From positions 1 to 43,926 of IMG/VR virus record IMGVR_UViG_3300009285_001324: a stretch of DNA of 43,926 nt. One strand, 5' to 3'. The DNA is from a virus. Both the position numbers and the translations under genes were made by a program. Positions 7,093-15,327 of the stretch are shown piece after piece. The first letter of the stretch is position 1. Each line of letters starts with the position of its first letter. The notes beneath the pieces are model-generated. The model saw only the letters and a program-made list of their open reading frames with translations, did not search any database and was not told the DNA's origin.

Positions 7093-7862
7093 AAGCATAC
7101 GAAGCCATCTCCCTCATCCTCAAAGAAGCGTCGGCGATGGTTGCTCCCGATGTAAAGACTATAGAATTAGACGCCTATGTCGCCAAGAGAATTAAGGAGC
7201 TTGGATTTGTCAGTACCGACAAGAACTACAAACCCGAATGGGTTAAATCTCCGTGGGAATGGTCTACCTGCATAAACGTGAATTCAATTATCGCCCACGG
7301 CCGTCCGGGTGACTACGCATTACAGGAGGGAGATATTGTCAGCATTGATATGGGTATTAAGAGAGATGAGGATTGTGCCGACGCCGCTTTGACAGTGGGG
7401 GTGGGCGAAATAAGCAATAAACGGGCAAGATTGCTTTATTATGCCAAACAGGCGGTCTACAAGGCCATTGAACAGATGGAAGCTGGGAGAGATACCGCGG
7501 GAATCGCCGCCATCATTGAATATCATGCCGCCGCCCGAGGGTTTCTGGTCAACCGACGTTTCGCTGGGCATAGAATCGGAGAGCAAATGCACATGAAGCC
7601 GAATATATATAACACAGTCGAGGAAAATCACACATGGGCAAAGTTGAAAGTGGGAGAAATATATTGTGTCGAGCCGATGCTAACTAACGGCAAAGACAAT
7701 CTTGGTATGTTTATTGATCCTGATGGTTGGACTTGTATAACTTCGGACGGCAAAGATAGTGCGTTTTTCGAACATATGGTAGAGATTACCGAGGATGGTC
7801 CCAAGATATTAACAACTCATTTTCAAGAAGGGGGTGACAATTCATGGAAAGACAAAAATTAA
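7089..7862 (+). CDS. map: Type I methionine aminopeptidase
   Basis: 257 residues, the normal length for bacterial MetAP. It removes the initiator Met from new proteins. The five metal ligands are present: D87 (SIDMG), D98 (CAD), H161 (GHRIG), E195 (YCVEP) and E228 (FFEH). The substrate-site histidines also appear as H70 (IAHGRP) and H168. The loop GYHGD of cellular enzymes is altered to DEDCAD, but the Asp remains. It lies in an overlapping run with small unknown proteins just before the terminase genes. A phage copy is unusual and may mature abundant virion proteins or replace the host enzyme. Confidence 0.9.
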   Translation: MKAYEAISLILKEASAMVAPDVKTIELDAYVAKRIKELGFVSTDKNYKPEWVKSPWEWSTCINVNSIIAHGRPGDYALQEGDIVSIDMGIKRDEDCADAALTVGVGEISNKRARLLYYAKQAVYKAIEQMEAGRDTAGIAAIIEYHAAARGFLVNRRFAGHRIGEQMHMKPNIYNTVEENHTWAKLKVGEIYCVEPMLTNGKDNLGMFIDPDGWTCITSDGKDSAFFEHMVEITEDGPKILTTHFQEGGDNSWKDKN

Positions 7863-8179
7863 GTAAACAACAATCACTAGCATTTTTCATTGTATTCACG
7901 GCGGGGTGGTTTCTGCACGGATTTTTTAACGGTCCCCAGACCAAAGAGGTTGCCGCACAATGCAATTATGAAAATTGGAAAACATTAAAGGAGAAAGACG
8001 ATGAAGCCCTAATTGTGGCTGGGAGTGGATATGCTGTTTGTGCTGATATAATCGGCGCGGCAGTAAGTTATGATATTACTGGCATGCAGGCGGGTGCGGC
8101 TAAAATTACCAATCTAACCGAGAAACTAAAAAAAATCGGGAATGAAAGATTAACGATATTAGTAAAATTAGGATATTAA
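7844..8179 (+). CDS. Membrane-anchored or secreted hypothetical protein
   Basis: 111 residues, overlapping the aminopeptidase gene by 19 bases; GGGGGTGAC at about 7830-7838 is a good ribosome binding site. One N-terminal hydrophobic segment at about 11-28, then a soluble part with two cysteines that could form a disulphide outside the membrane. Function unknown. Confidence 0.6.
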   Translation: MERQKLSKQQSLAFFIVFTAGWFLHGFFNGPQTKEVAAQCNYENWKTLKEKDDEALIVAGSGYAVCADIIGAAVSYDITGMQAGAAKITNLTEKLKKIGNERLTILVKLGY

Positions 8180-8211
8180 ATGTGGCAGAAGCCGAAAGAG
8201 GCAGATCGCTG

Positions 8212-8376
8212 ATGTATGAAACGGGGATTGATTTCTACAAGAGGAAAATAGTAGTAGCCGCGGCCGCAGTAGAAAACGCTGATAGTGTTTATTCCAAGAT
8301 CATAGCTCAAGAGGAATTGGAGGAAGCACAACTAAAACTATCGCATTTAATTAGACGGAGCGAGCTGTTAAAATAA
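8212..8376 (+). CDS. Hypothetical small helical protein
   Basis: 54 residues from the ATG at 8212, which has AGAGG about 10 bases upstream. A GTG at 8182 in the same frame would add ten residues. Ala/Glu-rich helical sequence (VVAAAAVENADSVY, AQEELEEAQLKLSHL) probably forms a helical hairpin or coiled coil. No family recognised. Confidence 0.5.
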   Translation: MYETGIDFYKRKIVVAAAAVENADSVYSKIIAQEELEEAQLKLSHLIRRSELLK

Positions 8377-8379
8377 GAT

Positions 8380-8625
8380 ATGGCAAAAATCCAACTCCAA
8401 AAACAACGATTCACGGTATCCGGCGATAAAGGTGTAGTCATGGGAATTGACATAGATCAGGATGTTGTCTGCATACGGAGTAAGCACGGCGGCAAAGAGT
8501 TCGTTTTCAAGAACTCAAATGACAAACAAACCCTGGACTTATGGCGTGAGGTTATAAAATGTATGGGGATGGCAGTAGACTTCGCGGCGAAACAATTGAG
8601 TAAAAAAGCAGTCAAGTATGATTGA
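8380..8625 (+). CDS. Hypothetical small protein
   Basis: 81 residues. N-terminal beta-rich half (KQRFTVSG, VVMGIDIDQDVVCI, KEFVFKN) and C-terminal helix (TLDLWREVIKCMGMAVDFAAKQL). Conserved layout in the run before the terminase. Function unknown. Confidence 0.55.
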   Translation: MAKIQLQKQRFTVSGDKGVVMGIDIDQDVVCIRSKHGGKEFVFKNSNDKQTLDLWREVIKCMGMAVDFAAKQLSKKAVKYD

Positions 8626-8634
8626 CGGATATAA

Positions 8635-8640
8635 TATAAT
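8635..8640 (+). promoter_or_regulatory. -10 box ahead of the 8647 gene
   Basis: A perfect TATAAT at 8635-8640 is followed by exactly six bases and the ATG at 8647; a second TATAAT overlaps at 8630-8635. No consensus -35 lies 16-18 bases upstream, so it is weaker evidence than the promoters at 1879, 4291 or 15292, but the spacing matches the leaderless pattern. Confidence 0.4.
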
Positions 8641-8646
8641 TGTAGT

Positions 8647-8889
8647 ATGAATGACGACACCATAATAAATGTTGGTTGTACATGCCCGACAGATGTATGC
8701 GAGCATTTCCCCAAAGGCAAGGGGGCGAAAATTGATTTTTTACCAATTCATGTTGACACATCTCCTAAGGGCATTAAGACGATCACTATTGACATGGACA
8801 AGTTCGATGCGATTGAGAGTGGTACTAAGATCAGGGACGGCAAGGCGATCGCATACATGAAATTCAAAATTATAGAAAATAAAAAGTAA
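8647..8889 (+). CDS. Hypothetical small protein
   Basis: 80 residues. Three cysteines near the start (GCTCPTDVC) could bind metal; the rest is beta-rich (IKTITIDMDKFDAIESG, AIAYMKFKIIE). No clear Shine-Dalgarno site; the TATAAT six bases upstream of the ATG suggests a leaderless transcript. The next gene starts one base after its stop. Confidence 0.55.
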   Translation: MNDDTIINVGCTCPTDVCEHFPKGKGAKIDFLPIHVDTSPKGIKTITIDMDKFDAIESGTKIRDGKAIAYMKFKIIENKK

Positions 8890-8890
8890 C

Positions 8891-9367
8891 ATGGCAGAAC
8901 CCGGACGACCAGAATTAACCGAGGCGGAGTATCAAAAAATGTTGGATGACATGGCACCATTTTTGAAATTAGGCCACACACTCAACAGCGCAATTGATGA
9001 CGCCGCACTCTTACAGCACAAGGGCGCAATTTATAACAAATACAGGCTAAACGATTGGTTTATGCAAAAAATAGACATATACCGAGCCACACCCGGCGTA
9101 TTGGCTAATGACATACTCACCAAGGTACTCATGGACGTAAACGACCGTATAAAACAAGGGCGCCCGGTAACCGAAGATGACATGAAAAATGTAAGGTTTA
9201 TGGCCGAGAAGCACCGAACCGCCCAACCCTATTTTGTAACCAGAACCGAAACAGCCGAAGCCGACCCGTCCAAAGTGGGCAAGATATTAGATACAATGGA
9301 AACAGATTATGGATTCGTTGGATCAGAGGCTTCAAAACAAATGGTGGCGGCTAACACACCTGTATAA
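8891..9367 (+). CDS. Terminase small subunit (likely)
   Basis: 158 residues. The N-terminal half has a helix-turn-helix-like stretch (GHTLNSAIDDAALL.HKGAIYNKY) and the C-terminal half is helical, ending in an overlap of 59 bases with the large subunit gene. Length, DNA-binding look and position directly before TerL support the call. It would recognise the packaging site and load the motor. No sequence signature stricter than this was seen. Confidence 0.65.
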   Translation: MAEPGRPELTEAEYQKMLDDMAPFLKLGHTLNSAIDDAALLQHKGAIYNKYRLNDWFMQKIDIYRATPGVLANDILTKVLMDVNDRIKQGRPVTEDDMKNVRFMAEKHRTAQPYFVTRTETAEADPSKVGKILDTMETDYGFVGSEASKQMVAANTPV

Positions 9368-10901
9368 GATTAAAGATAAGCGGGGTAGAGTTATCACGTT
9401 CAGACCGAACTATCCTCAACTCAAGCATCTAGCGGAACGTGGATCCACACGTTACTTTTACGTCCTCAAGGCGCGACAGTTCGGATTTACCACACTATAT
9501 TGCATAGATTTACTTGATGAAGCATTGTGGGTGCCGGGATCATCGTGCGCCATCCTGGGACACGAACGCGAGGCAATAGACATGATTTTTGATATTGTCA
9601 AAAGAGCGTATACGAATCTGCCAATGGAGATTAAACCAGTCACTAAGGCCGACACCACGAGGATGCTACGTTTTGTGAGTCGGTTTGATGGTGCCCCACT
9701 GGACAGTATGATTTATGTGGCTCTCAAGCTCCGTTCGGGTACGGTCAGACGATTACACGTCACCGAGAGTGCTTACATCAAAGACCGTCAGGAACTCGTC
9801 GCTGGGTCCAAACAGGCGGTCCCGATGAGTGGATCGATAAGTGAGGAAACAACAGCCAATGGGTTTAATGAGTTTTATGATGCCTACATGGAAGCCGCCA
9901 CACGATCAAAGTTTAGTGAGCTGGACTATAAATCATATTTTTATCCGTGGTTTGAAAACCCCGAGTATTCATTACCCGGGAATCTTGATGTGAATGATAA
10001 GACTCAAAGTGAGATTGCCTTGCAACAAAAACACAACTTGAGTGATGGGCAGATATTGTGGAGGAGGTGGAAAATGGACGAATTAAAGAGGAACCAGACG
10101 GGACTTGGACTCACCGGTGAGCAATTATTCAAACAAGAGTATCCCAGCTCAATGTTAGAGGCATTTCAGAGCGGTGCGGGACATGTATTTGATCCAGAGA
10201 AAATAAACGCAGTCCAGCCTCTTGACCCAATAGAGTGGGGAGAAATTGAGAAACTTTTGCGGGACAGATTCAGCATTGAGGCGGTCGATGAGGAAATTGA
10301 GAAATGTAAGAAGATTCATCAGCTCGGCCTTGAAATGTGGGAACTGCCCAAACCAGAAACTAAATATATTGTTGGTGTCGACCCCTCCGATGGTGATGGG
10401 GCAGACTATTCATGTGTTGATGTCTGGGACCGGGATGGTCTGGGACAGGTAGCCCAATTCTACGGAAAATTGCGCCCGGACGAATTAGCTGGAATCGTGG
10501 CTGAAATAGGTAATTATTACAACAAAGCATTTGTGGGGGTCGAAAATAACATGTTATCCACAATCCTATTTTTGAGCAAGATTTATGATAATTACTATTT
10601 CGAAACCAGAATTGACGAGAAGACCCTGAAACGGACCAAAAAAATCGGCTGGTCTACCAATGTTAAGACTCGTGATGTAATGATTGATGATTTCAATATC
10701 TTTTTTGACGAGGGACACCTGACCATTCGATCTAAGCGTACTCTCAATGAGATGAAAACTTTTGTAAAAAAAGAAAGTGGCAAACGGGAGCATGCCGATG
10801 GAAAACATGATGATGCTTTATTTGCTGGCTTCGTGGCTTTGCAGATGCGCAAATTTGACCGGCCCAAAGCCAGGGCGTTTGCGACGAATCCTCTACAATG
10901 A
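9309..10901 (+). CDS. terL: Terminase large subunit
   Basis: 530 residues. The packaging ATPase has Walker A LKARQFGFTT (53-62), of the Gln-containing T4/SPP1 kind, and Walker B LHVTESAY (149-156) with the catalytic Glu. The RNase H-like nuclease has IVGVDPSDG with D358, VEN at 411-413 and HDD at 500-502 as acidic metal ligands. It pumps DNA through the portal and cuts concatemers. The long overlap with the small subunit gene suggests coupled translation. Confidence 0.93.
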   Translation: MDSLDQRLQNKWWRLTHLYKIKDKRGRVITFRPNYPQLKHLAERGSTRYFYVLKARQFGFTTLYCIDLLDEALWVPGSSCAILGHEREAIDMIFDIVKRAYTNLPMEIKPVTKADTTRMLRFVSRFDGAPLDSMIYVALKLRSGTVRRLHVTESAYIKDRQELVAGSKQAVPMSGSISEETTANGFNEFYDAYMEAATRSKFSELDYKSYFYPWFENPEYSLPGNLDVNDKTQSEIALQQKHNLSDGQILWRRWKMDELKRNQTGLGLTGEQLFKQEYPSSMLEAFQSGAGHVFDPEKINAVQPLDPIEWGEIEKLLRDRFSIEAVDEEIEKCKKIHQLGLEMWELPKPETKYIVGVDPSDGDGADYSCVDVWDRDGLGQVAQFYGKLRPDELAGIVAEIGNYYNKAFVGVENNMLSTILFLSKIYDNYYFETRIDEKTLKRTKKIGWSTNVKTRDVMIDDFNIFFDEGHLTIRSKRTLNEMKTFVKKESGKREHADGKHDDALFAGFVALQMRKFDRPKARAFATNPLQ

Positions 10902-10965
10902 CACTTGCAATTGGCGTAAAATATAGTTATTGAGCGAAATTACAAAATGATATACTTATTTTGAT

Positions 10966-12537
10966 ATGGCCGAAGATAATTACCCACAGGCGCCGGGTGT
11001 CACAGTAGCCCTACAGGCCGCCATAAACGGTCAGGTTCCCAATGTGGTCGACATGACAGTACCGCCCATCGGGGTATTTCCAAACAACAAAGAGAGAGCA
11101 AGACTGGATGATTACGAATACTACCGTAAACTATTTTTTGGCAAACATTTCGAGGCCTTTAGGATCAAGATCGATGATGAAAAGTACAACCGTGCCTATG
11201 CCAAACTAAGATACGTCGTTGTCAATTTCGCGGGTCTGTTATCGAAAATCATGGCTGACATGCTTTTCAGCGAGCCCCCCACGGTCAAAGTGCCGGAGGG
11301 CGACCAGGAATGGGTAGATGCGTTTTGGAGGGCAAATAAATTCGACGTACAGTGTTACGAGAATGCTTTGGGGAACTCATATAACGGTGATGCGGTTTTC
11401 AAGATGCGAGCGGGCAAACGGAACGAAACCGACGAGGAGAGTACGGTCATTGTCGAAGATATATCCCCCAAAATCTATTTCCCAGAGGTCGATGGATTTA
11501 ACGTCAGAGCTACCCCCAAAAAGATTGATCTCAAGTGGACATTCCAAATCGGAGATGATCTGTTTTTACGAGTTGAGAGTCACGAGTCAGGCAAGATAAC
11601 CAACAAAATCTATGAGATGAAAGGCGACAAAATCATCCGCGAGGTGTCGCTAAGTTATGCGAATCTGAACGTCCCAGCGGAGGAAGCGACCAACATAAAA
11701 GAATTGTTGATAACTCATGTGGCTAATTGGAAAACTGGTGATAGGCATTTTGGATTATCCGACTATCACGATCTTGATTCCCTGTTCTATGCGCTCAACA
11801 ATCGAATAAGTAAGGTCGATAACATTTTGGATAAACACGGTGATCCGATCTTGATGGTCCCACCCGGGGTACTGGATGAAAAAGGCAATGTGAAAAAGAA
11901 GGCATTGGGGGTAATTGAAGTCGAGGCGGGGCAGGATGGTAAGCCGGAGTATGTTGTCTGGGATGCCTCGCTTGAATCCGCGTTCAAAGAGATTGAGAAG
12001 ATAGTTGATTTTCTTTATCTCACGGCCGAGATTTCACCCGATCTTCTGGGACTGGGTGAGGGCAAGTCTGAAAGCGGCCGGGCGCTCAAGTTCAAACTCA
12101 TGCGCACGCTCGCCAAAGCGGCCAGAAAGCGCCTTTATTATGACCAGGCCATCAAAGAGATTGTCTACAATGCCCAAGTATTCGCCAAAGCCAATAGTCT
12201 CAAAATTGATGGAAAATTGCTAACTAAAGAACCAGTAAGGCCGGAGATTGAATGGCAAGATGGGCTACCGATTGACGATACCGAATTACAGGCAGATTTA
12301 ATCCTAGCCATTGACGCCGGTATCAAAAGCAAAAAACAAGCTATTATGGAACTTGACGCCGTGGATGAAAAAAGTGCCGAGGATATGCTGGCGGAGATCG
12401 AGGCAGAACAGCCCAAAGTTGAAATCCCATTGATGAAATTGGGTCAGAACGAAAAAGCAGTTGACCCAAAAACGGGTAAACCACCAATGATGATGAAAGT
12501 CAAAATGGAGAAAAAAATGGCTGATGAGATGAAATAG
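10966..12537 (+). CDS. Portal protein (SPP1 gp6-like)
   Basis: 523 residues. N-terminal wing region with KERARLDDYEYYRKLFFGKH and RYVVVNFAGLLSKIMADMLFSEPP, a central stem part, and KSESGRALKFKLMRTLAKAARK, typical of the SPP1-family portal. The dodecamer forms the DNA channel at one capsid vertex and binds the terminase. Flanked by TerL and the minor head protein in the usual order. The C-terminus is Lys/Met-rich. Confidence 0.88.
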   Translation: MAEDNYPQAPGVTVALQAAINGQVPNVVDMTVPPIGVFPNNKERARLDDYEYYRKLFFGKHFEAFRIKIDDEKYNRAYAKLRYVVVNFAGLLSKIMADMLFSEPPTVKVPEGDQEWVDAFWRANKFDVQCYENALGNSYNGDAVFKMRAGKRNETDEESTVIVEDISPKIYFPEVDGFNVRATPKKIDLKWTFQIGDDLFLRVESHESGKITNKIYEMKGDKIIREVSLSYANLNVPAEEATNIKELLITHVANWKTGDRHFGLSDYHDLDSLFYALNNRISKVDNILDKHGDPILMVPPGVLDEKGNVKKKALGVIEVEAGQDGKPEYVVWDASLESAFKEIEKIVDFLYLTAEISPDLLGLGEGKSESGRALKFKLMRTLAKAARKRLYYDQAIKEIVYNAQVFAKANSLKIDGKLLTKEPVRPEIEWQDGLPIDDTELQADLILAIDAGIKSKKQAIMELDAVDEKSAEDMLAEIEAEQPKVEIPLMKLGQNEKAVDPKTGKPPMMMKVKMEKKMADEMK

Positions 12538-12551
12538 GATAAAATAAGGGC

Positions 12552-13472
12552 ATGTATCCATTGCAGATTGAGGTGAATGAGGAGAGTATCGCCAGGTTGA
12601 CGAAAACATTTAAGATAGCATACGCCTCAATTGTGGGCGAGATTGAAACGGCAACTAATTTCGGTGTGGCTAATCGTAAGGCAATTCTGCGTCAAATCGA
12701 GGTCGTTCTTGATGATTTGGGTGTCGATGTACAAAAATTCTTGGAAACGGAATTAACGGGTTATTACAAAGTCGGCGCCGACGATGCTATCAAACAACTT
12801 AATAACATCGGGGCAGATATTGGCGTCAAAGAGGGATTTAATCGAGTTCACAAAGAAGCTATCGCGGCCCTTGTAGATGATGCGAGCAGGGCATTCGGAG
12901 AAAGCATGACTGGCGTTGCCCGAAGCGCACAATTATTACTCGGTAAGATTTCCCGGGAAACATTAACCCAAAAGATTGCCGAGGGGGTGATTGGCGGTAA
13001 GGCCCGCCGGGAGGTCGGAAAGGTCATCAAATCTACTCTACGGGAGCAGGGTTTGGATGCCCTGATCGACAAAGGTGGGCACAAATGGACACTTGATCGT
13101 TATGCAGATATGTTATTTCGTACCAAGGTCGTTGAGGCACGCAATAGAGGTCTGATAAACCGGATGGTTGAAAATGACTATGATCTGGTCCAAGTTAGTT
13201 CTCACTCGAATACTTGCCCCATCTGCGCGGTCTGGCAGGGAAAGATCTTGAGTGCCAGAGGACAGACCCAAGGTTATCCGACCGTGGCCGAGGCGGAAGC
13301 TGATGGCTTATTCCATCCCAATTGCAGGCACGCGATAAACGTACTTATCCCATCACTGGCGAAGCTAACCGAAGCATACAATCCTAACATGCCAACCAAG
13401 GTCATAAGCGAGAAAACCGCCCAAAAAGTATCTAAGACAACCAATCCTGACGTTGGTGAACAGTACACTTGA
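12552..13472 (+). CDS. Minor head protein (phage Mu F / SPP1 gp7-like)
   Basis: 306 residues. The C-terminal region carries the MuF-type motif: CPIC (222-225) and HPNCRH (255-260), probably a metal site, after a long helical N-terminal part. These proteins sit inside the head near the portal. TAAAAT at 12540-12545 is six bases before the ATG; AAGGG lies too close to the start for a good Shine-Dalgarno site. Confidence 0.82.
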   Translation: MYPLQIEVNEESIARLTKTFKIAYASIVGEIETATNFGVANRKAILRQIEVVLDDLGVDVQKFLETELTGYYKVGADDAIKQLNNIGADIGVKEGFNRVHKEAIAALVDDASRAFGESMTGVARSAQLLLGKISRETLTQKIAEGVIGGKARREVGKVIKSTLREQGLDALIDKGGHKWTLDRYADMLFRTKVVEARNRGLINRMVENDYDLVQVSSHSNTCPICAVWQGKILSARGQTQGYPTVAEAEADGLFHPNCRHAINVLIPSLAKLTEAYNPNMPTKVISEKTAQKVSKTTNPDVGEQYT

Positions 13473-13497
13473 CAACGACTACATAGTTTCCTATGAT
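13469..13497 (+). promoter_or_regulatory. Strong sigma70-type promoter for scaffold and coat genes
   Basis: TTGACA at 13469-13474, a 17-base spacer and TATGAT at 13492-13497, overlapping the stop of the minor head gene. Transcription would start about 13504, giving a leader of about 50 bases before the scaffold ATG at 13556. It would boost the two most needed head proteins. Confidence 0.65.
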
Positions 13498-13555
13498 GGA
13501 ATTATTAGAGCTTGAGGTTGGACTTACCAACTAAAAAAACGAATAATCAACTCAT

Positions 13556-14230
13556 ATGACCGATAACGCTGGGGGCGACCCCACAAAAGTTAACAATCAG
13601 GAACCCGGCACAGGGACCGACCCTAACAAAACGAGTAGTGACGGTAGTACGAACGCAGGTAAGACAAAAGGCGGAGAAAAGGCTTTTGATGAAACAGTCT
13701 TTGACGATCCGCGACTATGGACGCACCCACGTTTCAAGAGCCTAAACGAACGCGCCAAGAAAGCGGACCAGCTCGAAAAAGAGCAGGCCGAGACCGAGGA
13801 GAAGCGATTGGTAGAAACCAAGAAGTTTGAGGAACTTGCAACGAAACGCGCCCAAGAACGGGACGATATAAAGAGCAAGTTCACCCAATCAATTCAGGAC
13901 AATCGCATAATTACCGAGGCCACTAAAATCGGCGTCGTGGATGTTGAGGCGGTATTAAAGTTAGTTGACCGGACGAATATAAGTGTCGACGACAGTGGCA
14001 ATGTGCTTGGCGTCATAGAAGCGGTACAAAGCCTAGTGGTCGGAAAACCATATTTGAAAGGCAAGACCAATGTAACTATTGGATCAGCAACTAGCCCGGG
14101 AGCCGATACCGACAATGGACCCAAAAAGTTCAAATTGTCGCAACTCAATAATCCTGAATTTTACAGGGCTAATGAGAAAGATATATTGGCCGCCTACAAA
14201 GCCGGGTTGATTGAGGACGACATGCACTAA
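13556..14230 (+). CDS. Scaffolding protein
   Basis: 224 residues. Disordered Gly/Thr/Asn-rich N-terminus, DDPRLWTHPRFKSLNERAKKADQ, then a highly charged coiled coil at about 65-115, and a C-terminal capsid-binding-like end (LSQLNNPEFYRANEKDILAAYKAG). This matches phage scaffold proteins in composition and in its place directly before the coat gene. It would guide procapsid assembly and then leave. Confidence 0.8.
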   Translation: MTDNAGGDPTKVNNQEPGTGTDPNKTSSDGSTNAGKTKGGEKAFDETVFDDPRLWTHPRFKSLNERAKKADQLEKEQAETEEKRLVETKKFEELATKRAQERDDIKSKFTQSIQDNRIITEATKIGVVDVEAVLKLVDRTNISVDDSGNVLGVIEAVQSLVVGKPYLKGKTNVTIGSATSPGADTDNGPKKFKLSQLNNPEFYRANEKDILAAYKAGLIEDDMH

Positions 14231-14270
14231 TACCGCGCATCCCCCGTTTAAGTTCACTTATTTATTTTGA

Positions 14271-14286
14271 AACCTTGTAAAAGGTT
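14271..14286 (+). promoter_or_regulatory. GTAA-loop hairpin and strong RBS before the coat gene
   Basis: AACCTT (14271-14276), loop GTAA, AAGGTT (14281-14286) form a perfect 6-bp hairpin with a GNRA-type tetraloop in the 94-base scaffold-coat gap. Downstream, GAAAGGGGGTG at 14304-14314 is among the strongest Shine-Dalgarno sites in the window and fits high coat expression. The hairpin may protect mRNA; it has no U-tract for termination. Confidence 0.45.
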
Positions 14287-14324
14287 ATTAAAAACATACT
14301 CTTGAAAGGGGGTGAAAACATAAA

Positions 14325-15239
14325 ATGACCGAAAATGTACTAAACAACACAACCAATGCGGTGTTTATTCCTACTATTATTGCGCAGAAATGTTTACAGC
14401 GATTTCCCGCCTATTTAAGTTTGGCGAGGACCGTTAGCAAGGATAGTGATTGGACAACCGCCACATTCGGGCAGACAATCCAAGTACCAAAGACTGGTGC
14501 CGTGAGTGCTAATGACAAAACGGCGGGTAATACTTACACCAAGCAGAACCCGACGGGTACCAACGTATCCGTTACGCTCAATAAGCACAAAGAGGTTACG
14601 TTTACGATTGACGACGTTACCAAAGTGCTTGAAAACCAAGACACACAATCCAGGTATGCCGAGGATGGTGCTATCGCACTCGCCGAGGCGGTTGAAAGCT
14701 CGCTGGCCGCGTTGCACCCAAGCATTACCAGCACTGTTAGCTGGAGTCGCACAAGTGCGACCACGATTGATACCTCCATGCTCAATATCCGTAAGTTTTT
14801 TACGGACCAAAAAGTCCCCAAGACCGAGCAAAAGTATCTCTACGTGGACGCGACCGTGTACAACGATTTGCTCGGGACCGATAAATTCTCGAGATACGAT
14901 GCACGCGGTACTGGTGAAACGATTACCAGTGGCCAAGTTATACGCGCTTACGGAATGGAAATTTCCGAAAGCCAAATGATTGAAACCTCCGGCTCGCCGG
15001 TGGCTTATCATAACCTTGCGTACACTCGTGGTGGATTGGTTTTGGCCTCACGGCCCTTACCTCGCCCCGAGGGATTTGGTGGCAACTTTGCAGTTGTCAA
15101 CGATCCGAGTATTGGTTTGAGTTTGCGCACACTCTTTTGGTATAACGCCGATCTTGGCGCACACCAATTGACCATTGACTTACTCTATGGTGTCAACGTC
15201 CTAGACGTTAGACGCATCGTGGAAGTCGAGAGCGTATAA
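14325..15239 (+). CDS. Major capsid protein (P22 coat / Gp5-like)
   Basis: 304 residues. Resembles the P22-type coat family: an N-terminal region with an LARTVSKDSDW..A.FGQTIQVPK strand, KHKEVTFTIDD, a helical spine with AIALAEAVESSLAAL, and a C-terminal part with AYGMEISESQMI and GLSLRTLFWYNADLGAHQLTIDLLYGV. It follows the scaffold, has a strong ribosome binding site and is followed by a terminator, all as expected for the most abundant virion protein. Confidence 0.88.
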   Translation: MTENVLNNTTNAVFIPTIIAQKCLQRFPAYLSLARTVSKDSDWTTATFGQTIQVPKTGAVSANDKTAGNTYTKQNPTGTNVSVTLNKHKEVTFTIDDVTKVLENQDTQSRYAEDGAIALAEAVESSLAALHPSITSTVSWSRTSATTIDTSMLNIRKFFTDQKVPKTEQKYLYVDATVYNDLLGTDKFSRYDARGTGETITSGQVIRAYGMEISESQMIETSGSPVAYHNLAYTRGGLVLASRPLPRPEGFGGNFAVVNDPSIGLSLRTLFWYNADLGAHQLTIDLLYGVNVLDVRRIVEVESV

Positions 15240-15267
15240 TTCAGATTGAGTTGCTCACTCAAGCAGG

Positions 15268-15288
15268 ACGCCCCGAAAGGGGCGTTTT
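15268..15288 (+). terminator. Rho-independent terminator after the coat gene
   Basis: ACGCCCC (15268-15274), loop GAAA, GGGGCGT (15279-15285), followed by a T run. A perfect GC-rich 7-bp stem with a stable GNRA loop, 28 bases after the coat stop codon. It separates head genes from the sugar island. Confidence 0.85.
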
Positions 15289-15291
15289 GCG

Positions 15292-15320
15292 TTGTCATGG
15301 CTCGAAAAATGATATAAAAT
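15292..15320 (+). promoter_or_regulatory. Promoter of the sugar-modification island
   Basis: TTGTCA at 15292-15297, a 17-base spacer and TAAAAT at 15315-15320, starting four bases after the coat terminator. The ATG at 15328 is 7 bases after the -10 box, so the first glycosyltransferase transcript would be leaderless. The island is therefore likely to be expressed on its own. Confidence 0.6.
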
Positions 15321-15327
15321 GATTGTC

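Noticed and set aside
10905-10956. Promoter between the terminase and portal genes
   Set aside because: TTGCAA and TATACT-like boxes occur but not at a 16-18 base spacing, so the evidence is too weak to list.
14415-15011. 198-codon open frame on the - strand opposite the coat gene
   Set aside because: Fully covered by the coat gene, no ribosome binding site, no protein-like motif; a shadow of codon use. The same applies to the 197-codon - strand frame at 31604-32197 and the 169-codon frame at 32301-32810.
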